From Pigmentiphaga daeguensis (GTDB taxonomy: Bacteria > Pseudomonadota > Gammaproteobacteria > Burkholderiales > Burkholderiaceae_B), in assembly GCF_039523035.1 (NCBI RefSeq), contig NZ_BAAAEN010000006.1, positions 193,279 through 257,278 on the forward strand: a stretch of DNA of 64,000 bases, in the 5' to 3' direction. The notes below the pieces were generated by a model that ran no database searches, was not told the DNA's origin, and saw only the letters and a list, made by a program, of their open reading frames with translations. Shown here one piece after another: positions 8,024-17,002 of this stretch. The translations under genes were made by a program, and so were the position numbers. How positions within the stretch are numbered: position 1 is the first letter of the stretch; every line of letters starts with the position of its first letter.

Positions 8024-9805
8024 ATGACGATGAAAATGACGGCCTTCAATAGATTGCCTGCCTACGTGACAAAATCCGGTTCCCCTTCCAGTTCATCCAT
8101 CGGCCTGGGCACCGCCGCCCGCGACCTCTACCGCGCCCTCTGGCGCCACGCGGCCGGCGTCCGGGCCTACCTGCTCGGCGCCGCCGGCCTGCTGTCGGCC
8201 GCGCAACTGCTCCGGCTCACCATGCCCTGGCTGGCGTCCCACGCCATCAACGCCCTGCAGCAAGGGGACATGGCTACCGCCGGCCGCTGGATCGTCTACC
8301 TCGTCGGCGTCTACCTGCTGTCCTGGCTGCTGCACGGCCCGGGCCGGGTGCTGGAACGCAACGTGGGCGTCCGGGTGCGCGAGCGGCTGGCCGACCAGCT
8401 TTATGGCCGCATCGCCGCGGCGCCGCTGGCCTGGCGCGACGGCAGGCATTCGGGTGAACTCCAGCACCGCGTCATGCAATCCAGCCGCGCGCTGTCGGAT
8501 TTCGCCCAGAACCAGTTCGGCTACCTGCAAAGCGCTTTCAATTTCGTCGGGCCGCTCGTGGCGCTGGCACTGCTGTCGCGTACCAGCGGCGCCATCGCGA
8601 TCACCGGCTACGTCATCATCGCGCTGATCATCCTGCGCTTCGATCGCGCGCTGATGCAGCTGGCCCGCGCCGAGAACGACGCGGAACGCCGCTACGCCGC
8701 CGCGCTGCTCGACTTCGTCGGCAACGCCGGCACCGTGATCGGCCTGCGGCTGCAAGCCGCCTCGCGCAAGGTGCTCGGCCGCCGCATGGAAGCGGTGATG
8801 GCGCCGCTGCGCCGCGCGGTCCTGGTCACCGAAGGCAAATGGTTCACCGTGGACATACTCGGCATGGGACTCACCTGGATTCTGGTGGTGGTCTATGTGC
8901 TGCAATCGCGCCAGCCCGGCCAGGCGGTGATGCTGGGCACGGTCTTCATGATCTATCAGTACGCCCAGCAGGCGGCCACCGTGGTCGGCGCCATGGCCAC
9001 GAACTTCCAGAGCTTCGCCCGCATGCACACGGACTACGGCAGCGCCGAGCCGATCTGGGAGGCCCCCGGCGATCCCGACGCGACGGTTCCCGCCGTCGTG
9101 CCCGATGCGCCCTGGCAAACGCTGGAGCTGCGCGGCGCCGTCTGGCAATACGCCGACGACGCGCGCGGAGGGCTGCATGGCATCGACCTGCAACTGCGGC
9201 GCGGCGCGCGCGTGGCGCTCATCGGTCCCAGCGGCGGCGGCAAGAGCACCCTGCTGCGCCTGCTCGCCGGCCTCTACGCGCCGCAGCAGGGCGAGCTATT
9301 GCGAGACGGCGCGGCGGTTGCCTGGACCGAACTGCGCACCCTTGCCACGCTGATTCCCCAGGAAGCCGAAGTATTCGAAGCCAGTGTGGAGGAAAACCTC
9401 ACCTTCGGCGAACCCGCCGCCCTGGCGGCGGTGCAGTCCGCCGTGCACGCGGGCGTGTTCGACGAGGTATTGCAGCGGCTTCCCGACGGCCTGGCCAGCG
9501 CCCTCAATGAACGCGGCGGCAACCTCTCCGGCGGCCAGCGGCAGCGCCTGGCGTTGTCCCGGGGCGCCCTGGCGGCGCAGGGCAGTTCCTTGCTGCTGCT
9601 CGACGAACCGACCAGCGCGCTCGACCCGCAGTCCGAGGGCCGGGTATTCGACCGCATGGTCGCGGCCTTCCCCTCGGCCTGCATCGTGGCGTCGGTGCAT
9701 CGGCCCGGTTTGCTCGAACGTTTCGACACCATTGTGGTGATGGAGGCCGGCAAAGTGATTGACGCCGGGCCGCGGGAAGAGGTGCTGGCAAGGCGATCTC
9801 GCTGA
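8024..9805 (+). CDS. ABC transporter, fused membrane and ATPase domains (exporter type)
   Basis: A 593-residue half-transporter. The N-terminal ABC transmembrane domain (about residues 40-330, five to six helices) is followed by an ATP-binding domain (about 360-590). This contains Walker A GPSGGGKST, signature NLSGGQRQR, Walker B LLLLDEPTSALD and the H-loop ASVHRP. It is an exporter-type (ABCB/MsbA-like) protein; the cargo cannot be inferred. Several ATG codons lie close together at 8024-8039; 8024 is used but there is no clear Shine-Dalgarno. The gene stands alone, divergent from the ferredoxin and convergent with the next gene. Confidence 0.9.
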   Translation: MTMKMTAFNRLPAYVTKSGSPSSSSIGLGTAARDLYRALWRHAAGVRAYLLGAAGLLSAAQLLRLTMPWLASHAINALQQGDMATAGRWIVYLVGVYLLSWLLHGPGRVLERNVGVRVRERLADQLYGRIAAAPLAWRDGRHSGELQHRVMQSSRALSDFAQNQFGYLQSAFNFVGPLVALALLSRTSGAIAITGYVIIALIILRFDRALMQLARAENDAERRYAAALLDFVGNAGTVIGLRLQAASRKVLGRRMEAVMAPLRRAVLVTEGKWFTVDILGMGLTWILVVVYVLQSRQPGQAVMLGTVFMIYQYAQQAATVVGAMATNFQSFARMHTDYGSAEPIWEAPGDPDATVPAVVPDAPWQTLELRGAVWQYADDARGGLHGIDLQLRRGARVALIGPSGGGKSTLLRLLAGLYAPQQGELLRDGAAVAWTELRTLATLIPQEAEVFEASVEENLTFGEPAALAAVQSAVHAGVFDEVLQRLPDGLASALNERGGNLSGGQRQRLALSRGALAAQGSSLLLLDEPTSALDPQSEGRVFDRMVAAFPSACIVASVHRPGLLERFDTIVVMEAGKVIDAGPREEVLARRSR

Positions 9806-9945
9806 CCCGTTCCAGGCCCCCCGCTGGCGCGGCGTGGGCTGGAAACGGTTGCGTTCGTTCGCCGCAAGAGAAAAAGCGGGCGGCGGCTCGGCTCCATGTG
9901 TTTTAACAGGCCTGCGCCGCCGGCTCCGCGCCAAGCTGACCGACG

Positions 9946-10911
9946 CTAAGCCGCGCGCTGCAGTGCGTCGAACCGCTCGCCCGCCCGCCGATACTCTCGC
10001 TCCAATCTGTCGACCAGGTCCGCCACGTCCGGCGCGTCCTCTATCACCCCCAGCCCCTGCCCCGCGGCCCACACGTCCAGCCAGCGCTTTTTCGCGAAAG
10101 GCGTGTTGCTGTCGTAATGCCTGGCGCTGCTGGCCGCCAGCGTGCCGGGATCGATACCGTTGGCCGTAAGCGACGGCTTGAGCCAGCTTGCCGGGGTGCC
10201 GGTGATGCCGCTGCTGACGATCAGATGTTCGGTATCGCACTCGACCACCATCTGCTTGTAGGCGTCCGGCGCACGGCTTTCGCGGGTCGCCAGGAAACGG
10301 GTGCCCATGTAGACCAGATCGGCTCCGGCGGCGATCGCGCCGGCCGCGCCCCAGCCGTCGGCGATGCCGCCGCCGACGGCAATGATGCCGTCGAAGAACT
10401 GCCGCACCGCGCTGATGAATGCGAACGGCGACAGGCTGCCGGTGTGGCCGCCGGCCCCGGCGCTGACGCACGCCAGTCCGTCGGCGCCGGCGGCGACCGC
10501 CTTGCGGGCCAGCCGCAAGTCGATCACGTCGGCCAGCACGATGCCGCCGTAGCCGTGCACGACATCAATGGCCGGCCGCGGACTGCCCAGCGCGGTGATG
10601 ACGATGGGCGGCTTGTAGCGGGCGACCAGCGCCAGGTCCTCCGGCAGCCTGGAGTTGGAAGAATGCGTGACCAGGTTCGCCGCCCAAGGGCCGATCCGGG
10701 CGCCCGGATCGGCGGCGCGCGCCGCTTCCAGGCCTTCGGTAATGGTGCGCATCCACTGGTCCAGCACGTCGATGGGACGCGCATTGGGAGTGGGGAACGC
10801 GCCCACGATGCCGGCCTTGCAGGCGGCCAGCACGAGTTCGGGGCCGGACAGCAGGAACATGGGTGCCGAGACGATGGGCAGACGCAGGGAACGCAACAGT
10901 TCACGAGACAT
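9946..10911 (-). CDS. Nitronate monooxygenase / 2-nitropropane dioxygenase-family flavoprotein (copy 1)
   Basis: A 321-residue FMN-dependent TIM-barrel protein. It starts LRLPIVSAPMFLLSGPELVLA and has the family FMN-binding motifs GADGLACVSAGAGGHTG (about 145-160) and AVGGGIADGWGAAGAI. Characterised members oxidise alkyl nitronates, but many act as enoyl or flavin-dependent reductases in CoA pathways (FabK-like). It is the last gene of a four-gene minus-strand operon and overlaps the CaiB gene by 11 bases. A close paralogue lies at 27344-28315 with the same opening and motifs. Pairing with CoA-transferases suggests a role on a CoA or aromatic intermediate rather than a nitroalkane; this is inference. 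Confidence 0.85.
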   Translation of the reverse strand: MSRELLRSLRLPIVSAPMFLLSGPELVLAACKAGIVGAFPTPNARPIDVLDQWMRTITEGLEAARAADPGARIGPWAANLVTHSSNSRLPEDLALVARYKPPIVITALGSPRPAIDVVHGYGGIVLADVIDLRLARKAVAAGADGLACVSAGAGGHTGSLSPFAFISAVRQFFDGIIAVGGGIADGWGAAGAIAAGADLVYMGTRFLATRESRAPDAYKQMVVECDTEHLIVSSGITGTPASWLKPSLTANGIDPGTLAASSARHYDSNTPFAKKRWLDVWAAGQGLGVIEDAPDVADLVDRLEREYRRAGERFDALQRAA

Positions 10912-12115
10912 GAGATGGCACTTCTTCCGTAGTGGGCAGGCGCACGCACCGTCCTGCGGCCAGCCGTTGTATGTCGCGCTCGGCCAGGCCGGCCTCGCGC
11001 AGGATATCGCCGCCGTGCTGCCCGATGGCCGGGACGGCTGGCGCCTGGTCTCGCGCCGACCAGGCGGGCGCCCCGGGCAGGCGCACCAGCGGGCACTCGC
11101 CCACGCCCGCCACGTCCACCGTCTCCACCAGCCCCGCGGACTGCATCTGTTCCGAGGCCATGAATTGACCGACCCCGCGCACCACGCTGGCCATGACGCC
11201 GCGTTCGTTCAACAGGGCCTCCCATTCATCGGCGGTGCGCGCGGACAAGCTCAGGGAGATCTCGCGGTCCAGCTCGGCCGAGCAGCGGTTGCGCGCCTCC
11301 TGCGTGGCGAAGCGTTCGTCCACGCTCAGGTCGGGGCGGCCGATGGCCTCGCAAAAGCGCTGGAATTCCGCGGGCTTGCGGGCCGCCAGCATCAGCACGC
11401 CGGCGCGCGTGGGGTATTCGCCCGTCGGCGCCGCGAAATAGACCTGCCCGGCTTCGCCGCCGCCCGTGCCGGCGGCGATCAACCGCGGCGCGAGAAAGGC
11501 CGCCATCGCCCCCATCAGCGAAATGTCCAGGCGCGCGCCGGCGCCATGCCGCAGCTTGCCGATCAGGGCGCCGCTGATGGCCTGGTGCGTGTAGAGTCCG
11601 GTGATCTGGTCGGCCAGCACGACGTTGCGCGTGCGCTGGGGCCGGCCCGCCGCATCGGCGTTCAGGGTCATCCAGCCGCAGAATGCCTGCATGATCTGGT
11701 CCACCACGCCGCGCCGGCTCAGCGGTCCTTCCTGGCCGAACCCCGAGACCGAGGCATAGATCAGGCCGGGACGGCCGGCGCGCAGCTTGGCATCGTCCAG
11801 GCCCAGCCGCGCGGCAACGCCGGGTCGGAAACTCTCGATCACGATGTCGCATCCGGCGGCGATGCGGCGCGCCGTTTCGGGGCCTTCCGGATGCTTGAGA
11901 TCGAGCGCGATGCTGCGCTTGCCGAGATTGACCGTGATGGAGGCCGCCGTATGTCCGCGGTATTGATTGCGGCCCGAACGTATCCAGTCGCCCTCGAACG
12001 GTTCGACCTTGATCACGTCGGCCCCTTGCGCGGCCAGCAGCATGGTGCAGTAGGGGGCGGCCACTCCCTGGCTCAGGTCGAACACCCTCAGCCCCTGCAA
12101 GGGAAGCGGCGTCAC
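10901..12115 (-). CDS. CaiB/BaiF family (type III) CoA-transferase (copy 1)
   Basis: A 404-residue formyl-CoA-transferase-type enzyme that moves CoA between carboxylic acids. It opens PLPLQGLRVFDLSQGVAAPYC and has MLLAAQGADVIKVEPFEGDW, DIVIESFRPGVAARLGLDDA and LIYASVSGFGQEGPLSRR, the standard family blocks. The proposed catalytic Asp follows in the VVDQIMQA region. The GTG start at 12115 was chosen because it overlaps the upstream hydrolase stop as GTGA, indicating translational coupling. It is the third gene of the operon hydrolase-hydrolase-CaiB-NMO. It probably activates the pathway acid; which acid is unknown. A second CaiB gene lies at 15899. Confidence 0.9.
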   Translation of the reverse strand: MTPLPLQGLRVFDLSQGVAAPYCTMLLAAQGADVIKVEPFEGDWIRSGRNQYRGHTAASITVNLGKRSIALDLKHPEGPETARRIAAGCDIVIESFRPGVAARLGLDDAKLRAGRPGLIYASVSGFGQEGPLSRRGVVDQIMQAFCGWMTLNADAAGRPQRTRNVVLADQITGLYTHQAISGALIGKLRHGAGARLDISLMGAMAAFLAPRLIAAGTGGGEAGQVYFAAPTGEYPTRAGVLMLAARKPAEFQRFCEAIGRPDLSVDERFATQEARNRCSAELDREISLSLSARTADEWEALLNERGVMASVVRGVGQFMASEQMQSAGLVETVDVAGVGECPLVRLPGAPAWSARDQAPAVPAIGQHGGDILREAGLAERDIQRLAAGRCVRLPTTEEVPSHVS

Positions 12116-12816
12116 GACGCGCCCCCATCCGCGATCCACCGCGCCAGAACCTTGGCCAGCGCGGCGGGCTGCTCCATCGGCAGCAGGTGGCCGGCCCCGG
12201 CCAGGGTTTCCAGCCGGCTGCCCGGCACGGCAGCGGCCAGGCGCTCCAGGATTGCCGGCGCCACGACCTTGTCGTGCGTGGTGGTTACGAGCAGGGTCGG
12301 TCGGCTGCCGTCCAGCAGCGCGGTGCGGTCCGGCCTGGCGATGCAGGCCGAGCAATGCGCGACATAGCGTGGCGCGCCGTAGGCCTGCACGATGGCCCGG
12401 CGGCGCCCCAGCAATTCGGGGCGCGCCAGACTGTCCGGATGGAAGGGGGCCGTGGATGCCGCGGCCGTTTCCACGTAGTTGCCCTGGCGGGCGCCGGCGA
12501 TGGCCTCGTGCCGCTTGGCGACCTGGGCCGGCGTATCGGCCGCCGGCCCCGAGCAGATCAAGGCAATGCCCTGGACCCGCTCGGGCGCCCGCTCGAGCAT
12601 GGCCATCGCGACATAGCCGCCGAACGAAAAACCTCCCAGCCAGAAACGCTCGGGCGCCTCGCGCAGCACGTGATCGGCCAGTTCCTCGACGGTCTCCAGC
12701 GCGGGCAGGTCCACACCATGCCCGCGGATGCCATCCGGCAAGGCCGCCGTCACTTCATCGAATACCGCTGCCGTATTGTTCAGTCCCGGCAGCAGGACCA
12801 GATCGGCCGGCATCAT
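12112..12816 (-). CDS. Alpha/beta hydrolase (copy 1, paralogue of 25592-26305)
   Basis: A 234-residue alpha/beta-hydrolase-fold protein. Nucleophile elbow GFSFGG gives Ser64; Asp182 (TTTHDKVV) and His210 (GAGHLLPMEQP) complete the probable triad. The oxyanion-region opening LVLLPGLNNTAAVFDEV closely resembles MVLIPGMLNTAAVWDGV of the hydrolase at 25592, so the two are paralogues in mirrored modules. The ATG at 12816 overlaps the upstream TGA as ATGA. It might hydrolyse an ester, lactone or thioester intermediate; the substrate is unknown. Confidence 0.85.
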   Translation of the reverse strand: MMPADLVLLPGLNNTAAVFDEVTAALPDGIRGHGVDLPALETVEELADHVLREAPERFWLGGFSFGGYVAMAMLERAPERVQGIALICSGPAADTPAQVAKRHEAIAGARQGNYVETAAASTAPFHPDSLARPELLGRRRAIVQAYGAPRYVAHCSACIARPDRTALLDGSRPTLLVTTTHDKVVAPAILERLAAAVPGSRLETLAGAGHLLPMEQPAALAKVLARWIADGGAS

Positions 12817-13631
12817 GCCCGAACCTGCGCATCGCGGTGCCCGCCGGCCACGCACTCGGCCAGAAAGGGCAGCAGCGCGGCATTGAAGGCATCGGGCTGC
12901 TCGGCAAAGGCATAGTGGCCGGCGCCTTCGATGCAGACGAAGCGCGCGCCCGGGATGACGGCGGTAAGTTCGCGCATGCCCTCGGGCCGGCCGACCTTGT
13001 CCTGCGCGCCGGCGATCAGCAGCGCCGGGACGCTGACCTCCCGCATCGTCTGCAGCCCGTCGTAGTTCACGATGGCTTCGATGGCCGCGCAGAAGGTATC
13101 GGCCGACATCGACAGGGCGACCTCGCGCACCAGGTCCACCAGGGGCCCGGCCGAACCAGGCGCGAACATCGAACGCACCACGGACTCGGCGGCCGTGCGG
13201 AAAGGCACGCCGCGCTTGAGCGGGGCGATGCGCTCTTCCAGGAAGGTGACCTTATCCTGCGCCGACTTGCGGGCGAACGAGCCCAGCGTCGCGGAAACCA
13301 CCAGCCCATGCACCCGGTCGCCCGCAAGACGCGTGACCAGCGGCGCCGTGATGCCGCCCATGCTGTGGCCCATCACGACGTTGCGCCGGCCGCCCGTGTG
13401 TTCGATCAGCCTGGCCGCGGCCTCCGCCAGATATTCGATCGACAGCCCCTCGGCAGGCAGCGGGCTCAGGCCGTAGCCCGGGGCGTCCCAGGCGACGACG
13501 CGGTAGCCGGCCTGCACCAGCGTGGCGGTCAGGGGCCGGAAATAGTCCTTGCAGCCATAGGCGCCGTGCAGCAGAAATACGGTGGTGTCGGAATCGCCGC
13601 TGACGGCGTAGTCGGGTAGTCGTTTGATCAT
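12813..13631 (-). CDS. Alpha/beta hydrolase
   Basis: A 272-residue alpha/beta hydrolase and first gene of the minus-strand operon. The triad is visible: Ser90 in GHSMGG, Asp211 (GAQDKV) and His239 (GAGHYAF). LLHGAYGCKDYF is the oxyanion-hole strand, and DAPGYGLSPLP the loop typical of carboxylesterases and C-C hydrolases. The ATG at 13631 gives the usual length; one 36 bases upstream would add only a low-complexity extension. It is probably a carboxylesterase, enol-lactone hydrolase or meta-cleavage-type hydrolase; I cannot choose between them. Confidence 0.85.
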   Translation of the reverse strand: MIKRLPDYAVSGDSDTTVFLLHGAYGCKDYFRPLTATLVQAGYRVVAWDAPGYGLSPLPAEGLSIEYLAEAAARLIEHTGGRRNVVMGHSMGGITAPLVTRLAGDRVHGLVVSATLGSFARKSAQDKVTFLEERIAPLKRGVPFRTAAESVVRSMFAPGSAGPLVDLVREVALSMSADTFCAAIEAIVNYDGLQTMREVSVPALLIAGAQDKVGRPEGMRELTAVIPGARFVCIEGAGHYAFAEQPDAFNAALLPFLAECVAGGHRDAQVRA

Positions 13632-13745
13632 CGAAGCGCTCGTTGGTGGAGTCGGTACGCTTCGCACTCTAGGCAGCCGCCGGACCGGGGAAAATGGCCT
13701 TGCAAGCCGAGTTCCGCAATCCGGATCGCAATGGCGAGTGACGCC

Positions 13746-14585
13746 CTATCCAAGGTAAGGTCCGGCGGCGCGCATGGCTTGTCCTATGGCGGCCACCGTC
13801 TCCACCAGGCGCGGCCCCAGAACCTGGACCAGGCGCACCTCGGGCAACTGGATGCGAGGCCCCACGCAGGCAAAGGAAAAGATGCCCTTCGGCCCCAGCA
13901 CCATGGGCACGCCCACGCCGCAGATCAACCCGCCCCGGCCGCGCTGGGACACCACGAAACCCCGCTCGCGATAGCTCTTGTGCGCCCGTTCGACCACGCC
14001 GCGCACGTCTTCCCAGTTGTCCGGATGCGCCTCGCGCAGCGCATGCAGCATATGCACACGCTCGCGCACGGGCGCGGCGACCAGATACGCCAGCCCGATG
14101 GACGTGCGTTCGATGGGCACGACCGAACCGGCGTCGGTATTGATCGTCAGCTCGTTGCGAGGAGGATGGATCACCTCCAGGAAAACCAGCCCCGTGCGGT
14201 CGCGCGCGCCCAGGATCACGGCAATGTCCTGTTCGTCCGCCAGGCGCTGCATATGAGGGCGGGCCGTGCGCAGCAGGCCTATGTGGCGCTGCACGCTGGC
14301 GCCCAGCCCCAGCACCCGGGCGCCCATCGAATATTTGCGGCTCTGTTCGTCCAGGCGCAGATAGCCCAGCGATGCCAATGTGCCGGTCATGCGCGAAACG
14401 GTGGTCTTGGGCAGGCCGGTAATCACGACCAGCTCCTGGTTGCCCAGGGGACGGCCGACCTCGAAAGCAGCCAGGATCTCGAGCCCCTTGGCCAGCGAGG
14501 TCATGAAATCGCCGCGCCGGCCCTCGACATTGGCCGTCCGGGTATTGCCAGAAGATGATTTCCGCATATCGGGAATGATGGACAT
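13746..14585 (-). CDS. IclR-family transcriptional regulator
   Basis: A 279-residue IclR regulator: winged helix (about residues 22-85, LAKGLEILAAFEVGRPLGNQ and GLPKTTVSRMTGTLASLGYL) and the C-terminal effector domain (about 100-275; VILGARDRTGLVFLEVI, ERTSIGLAYLVAA, GVGVPMVLG). The start at 14585 is fixed by AGGAGGAAC 5 bases upstream; a longer frame exists without a good ribosome-binding site. It lies between the hydrolase operon on its own strand and a divergent Bug gene, so it probably controls one or both. A 12-bp palindrome in the divergent region is a candidate site. Confidence 0.93.
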   Translation of the reverse strand: MSIIPDMRKSSSGNTRTANVEGRRGDFMTSLAKGLEILAAFEVGRPLGNQELVVITGLPKTTVSRMTGTLASLGYLRLDEQSRKYSMGARVLGLGASVQRHIGLLRTARPHMQRLADEQDIAVILGARDRTGLVFLEVIHPPRNELTINTDAGSVVPIERTSIGLAYLVAAPVRERVHMLHALREAHPDNWEDVRGVVERAHKSYRERGFVVSQRGRGGLICGVGVPMVLGPKGIFSFACVGPRIQLPEVRLVQVLGPRLVETVAAIGQAMRAAGPYLG

Positions 14586-14646
14586 GAAAGTTCCTCCTGC
14601 ACAACGCGCGCGCATTCGCGCGCGGCACCGAAGCATGCCAGATCCG

Positions 14647-14658
14647 CATTCCGGAATG
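14647..14658. promoter_or_regulatory. Palindrome CATTCCGGAATG between iclR and the Bug gene
   Basis: Perfect 12-bp palindrome about midway between the divergent IclR (start 14585) and Bug (start 14762) genes. IclR proteins bind short palindromes in such regions, so it may be the operator. The TCCGGAA core recurs beside the next IclR gene at 17851. Confidence 0.35.
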
Positions 14659-14761
14659 GTGCCGGGTAGCTTGTCGTCAACCCGCCTGCTCATAACCAAG
14701 AATCCCGATCCGCGAACATCAGGCCGGCAATCTGGCCGGACCGAACAAAGGAGACTCCCTC

Positions 14762-15724
14762 ATGCTACGTACAGCCATACTACTGGCCGCGCTCACCCTG
14801 GCCAGCACCGGCCCGGCGCGAGCGGACTGGCCGACCCGGCCGATCACCATCGTCGTTCCCTATGCCCCGGGCGGGTTGACCGATGCGGTGGCGCGCACCG
14901 TCGCCGATAACGCCGCGCGCGAACTCGGCCAGCCCGTGGTCGTCGAAAACAAGCCCGGCGCGGGCGGCAAGATCGGCATGGACTATCTGCGGCGAGCGCC
15001 CAAGGACGGCTACACCGTAGGGCTGGCCGTACCCGCCACCATGGTCACCCTGCCCTTGACCGATCCCGGCTACGGCATCGAACCGCTGAAGGATTTCGCG
15101 CCGGTCACCGTTGCCGTCGATACCTTCATGGTGCTGGTGGCCAGCAAAAAGATCCTGCCCTCGGGCGGACTGAAGGAATTCATCGCCCTGGCCAAGAGCC
15201 GGCCAGGCCAGTTGAACTACGGCACGCCCGGCGCGGGCACCAGCTTCCATTTCAACAACGTCTATTTCGCCAACCTGGCCGGCATCCAGACCGTGCACGT
15301 GCCCTACAAGGGGGAAAGCGGGGCGCTGGCCGACCTGGCCGGCGGCCAGATCGACTACATGCTGGCCGGCCAGGGCGCCAAGACCTTCGTCGACAGCGGC
15401 AAAGTGCGCGCGCTGGCGGTCGCGGCCAAAAAACGGGTCGAATCGTATCCCGACGTGCCCACCTTCAAGGAGGCCGGCATGGATTTCTCCACCGATGGCT
15501 GGGCGGGATTCATTGCCCCGGCGGGCATCCCCCCGGCGGTGCTGGAACGGCTGAACGCCGCCTTGGTCAAGGCGATCCAGTCGCCGTCCGCCCGCGCGTC
15601 TTTCGCGGCCATGGGGTACGAGCCGGTGGGCAGCACGCCCGAGTATTTCCGCAACATCGTCCAGGAAGCGTCCAAGCGCTACGGCGCGATGGTAGAGAGC
15701 GGCCAGGTGAAGCTTGCGAAATGA
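14762..15724 (+). CDS. Bug-family tripartite tricarboxylate transporter substrate-binding protein
   Basis: A 320-residue periplasmic binding protein of the Bug/TctC family. A signal peptide (to about residue 21, GPARA) is followed by WPTRPITIVVPYAPGGLTDA, the hallmark Bug start. Further signatures are VVVENKPGAGGKIGMDYL, YGTPGAGTSFHF and VPYKGESGALADLAGGQIDYM. Bug proteins bind carboxylated ligands, including aromatic acids and amino acids; partner TctA/TctB membrane subunits are absent from this window. A GGAGACTCCCTC ribosome-binding region precedes the ATG. It lies upstream of a CaiB gene, suggesting uptake of the acid then activated with CoA. Confidence 0.95.
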   Translation: MLRTAILLAALTLASTGPARADWPTRPITIVVPYAPGGLTDAVARTVADNAARELGQPVVVENKPGAGGKIGMDYLRRAPKDGYTVGLAVPATMVTLPLTDPGYGIEPLKDFAPVTVAVDTFMVLVASKKILPSGGLKEFIALAKSRPGQLNYGTPGAGTSFHFNNVYFANLAGIQTVHVPYKGESGALADLAGGQIDYMLAGQGAKTFVDSGKVRALAVAAKKRVESYPDVPTFKEAGMDFSTDGWAGFIAPAGIPPAVLERLNAALVKAIQSPSARASFAAMGYEPVGSTPEYFRNIVQEASKRYGAMVESGQVKLAK

Positions 15725-15898
15725 CGCGACCCGTTCCGCCTGCCAGGCCGAGCGGGCGGGCCGAACCATGCGCGCGGCCGGCAACGGCATGAACGACGGC
15801 AGGAAAACACGCATCGATTCCAGCAATTGAAACCCGCGTGCTGCATGCGGCCGCCGATGGCGGCAACATGCGAGGATTTCGTGACGAGGTCCTCCCCC

Positions 15899-16993
15899 AT
15901 GTCAGCATCCGCCTTTTCGAGTTCCAAGCCTGCCCCGCCATCGCAACTGCCTCTTGCCGGAGTGAAGATCTGCGATCTGTCGCAGGGCGTGGCAGGCCCC
16001 TACTGCGGGCTGCTGCTGGCCCAGCAGGGCGCGGAAGTCGTCAAGATCGAACCGCCGGGAGGCGATTGGCTGCAGCATCTGGGCGTCCAGGCGCATGGGC
16101 AAGGGCCCCATTACTGGTATCTCAACCGCGGCAAGCAGCGCCGCACCCTGGACCTGCGCTCGAGCGACGGGCGGCAAGCGGCGATCGAACTGGCGATGCA
16201 AAGCGACGTGCTGCTCGCCAGCTTCCGCCCGGGCGTGCTCGAACGCATGGGCCTGGGCGCGCAGGCCATGCTGGCTGCCCGTCCGGAGCTGGTCCACTGC
16301 ACCATTTCCGGCTTCGGCACGACGGGGCCCATGGCTTCCCGCCCCGCAGTGGACGGCGTGATACAGGCCTTGGGAGGATGGATGACGATCAACCGGACGG
16401 CCCAGGGCCATCCCCGGCCGCTGGCCTATTTCCCCATCGACATGCTGGCCGGCATGTATGCGTTCCAGACCGTGCTGGCCGCGCTGATCCGCCGCTGGCG
16501 AAGCGGCTCGGGGTCGGCGCACGATGTGGGATTGCTCCATGCCGCCGCCGCGTTTCTGGGGCCCCGCCTGTTCGAGCATGCATGCGAACAGGGCCGCCCG
16601 CGCGACCTGTTCAGTTCGCCGAACGGCGCCTATCGCACGCGCGACGGCTGGTACATGGTGGCCGTGACGACGCAAGCCCAGTTCGAACAGGTATGCGAGG
16701 CCTTGTCGTGTCCCGAGATCGCGCGGGATCCCCGATTCGCCAGCCGCCAGCTGCGCATAGACCATCGCGCCGCGCTGGATGAGCTGGTCGCGGCGCGGAT
16801 GACGCTGCTGGATTCGGCCGAATGCGACCGCGCGTTCGCCGCCGCCGGCGCCATGGGCGCGCCGGTGCTGGATCTGCAAGGCGTCCTGGATCATCCCCAG
16901 CTGGCGGCAATAGGAGGATTCGAGCACCTGGACACGGCATGGGGCAAAGGCCTGCCGGTGGCCACCACGCCCGGCGCCGACATCATTTCCTGA
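15899..16993 (+). CDS. CaiB/BaiF family CoA-transferase (copy 2)
   Basis: A 364-residue type III CoA-transferase paralogous to the one at 10901. Matching blocks are LAGVKICDLSQGVAGPYCGL, VVKIEPPGGDWLQHLG, LLASFRPGVLERMGLG and LVHCTISGFGTTGPMA, followed by AVDGVIQALGGW carrying the family catalytic Asp. ATG 15899 was preferred over an in-frame upstream start because it gives the family length and has GAGG 9 bases ahead. It follows the Bug gene by about 175 bases and may share its transcript. It converges on an IclR gene with a 9-base gap. Confidence 0.88.
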   Translation: MSASAFSSSKPAPPSQLPLAGVKICDLSQGVAGPYCGLLLAQQGAEVVKIEPPGGDWLQHLGVQAHGQGPHYWYLNRGKQRRTLDLRSSDGRQAAIELAMQSDVLLASFRPGVLERMGLGAQAMLAARPELVHCTISGFGTTGPMASRPAVDGVIQALGGWMTINRTAQGHPRPLAYFPIDMLAGMYAFQTVLAALIRRWRSGSGSAHDVGLLHAAAAFLGPRLFEHACEQGRPRDLFSSPNGAYRTRDGWYMVAVTTQAQFEQVCEALSCPEIARDPRFASRQLRIDHRAALDELVAARMTLLDSAECDRAFAAAGAMGAPVLDLQGVLDHPQLAAIGGFEHLDTAWGKGLPVATTPGADIIS

Positions 16994-17002
16994 AGGCCGG
17001 CG

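Noticed and set aside
9806..9945. Intrinsic terminator between the ABC exporter and NMO genes
   Set aside because: The region is GC-rich but I found no stem followed by a T-tract on either strand.
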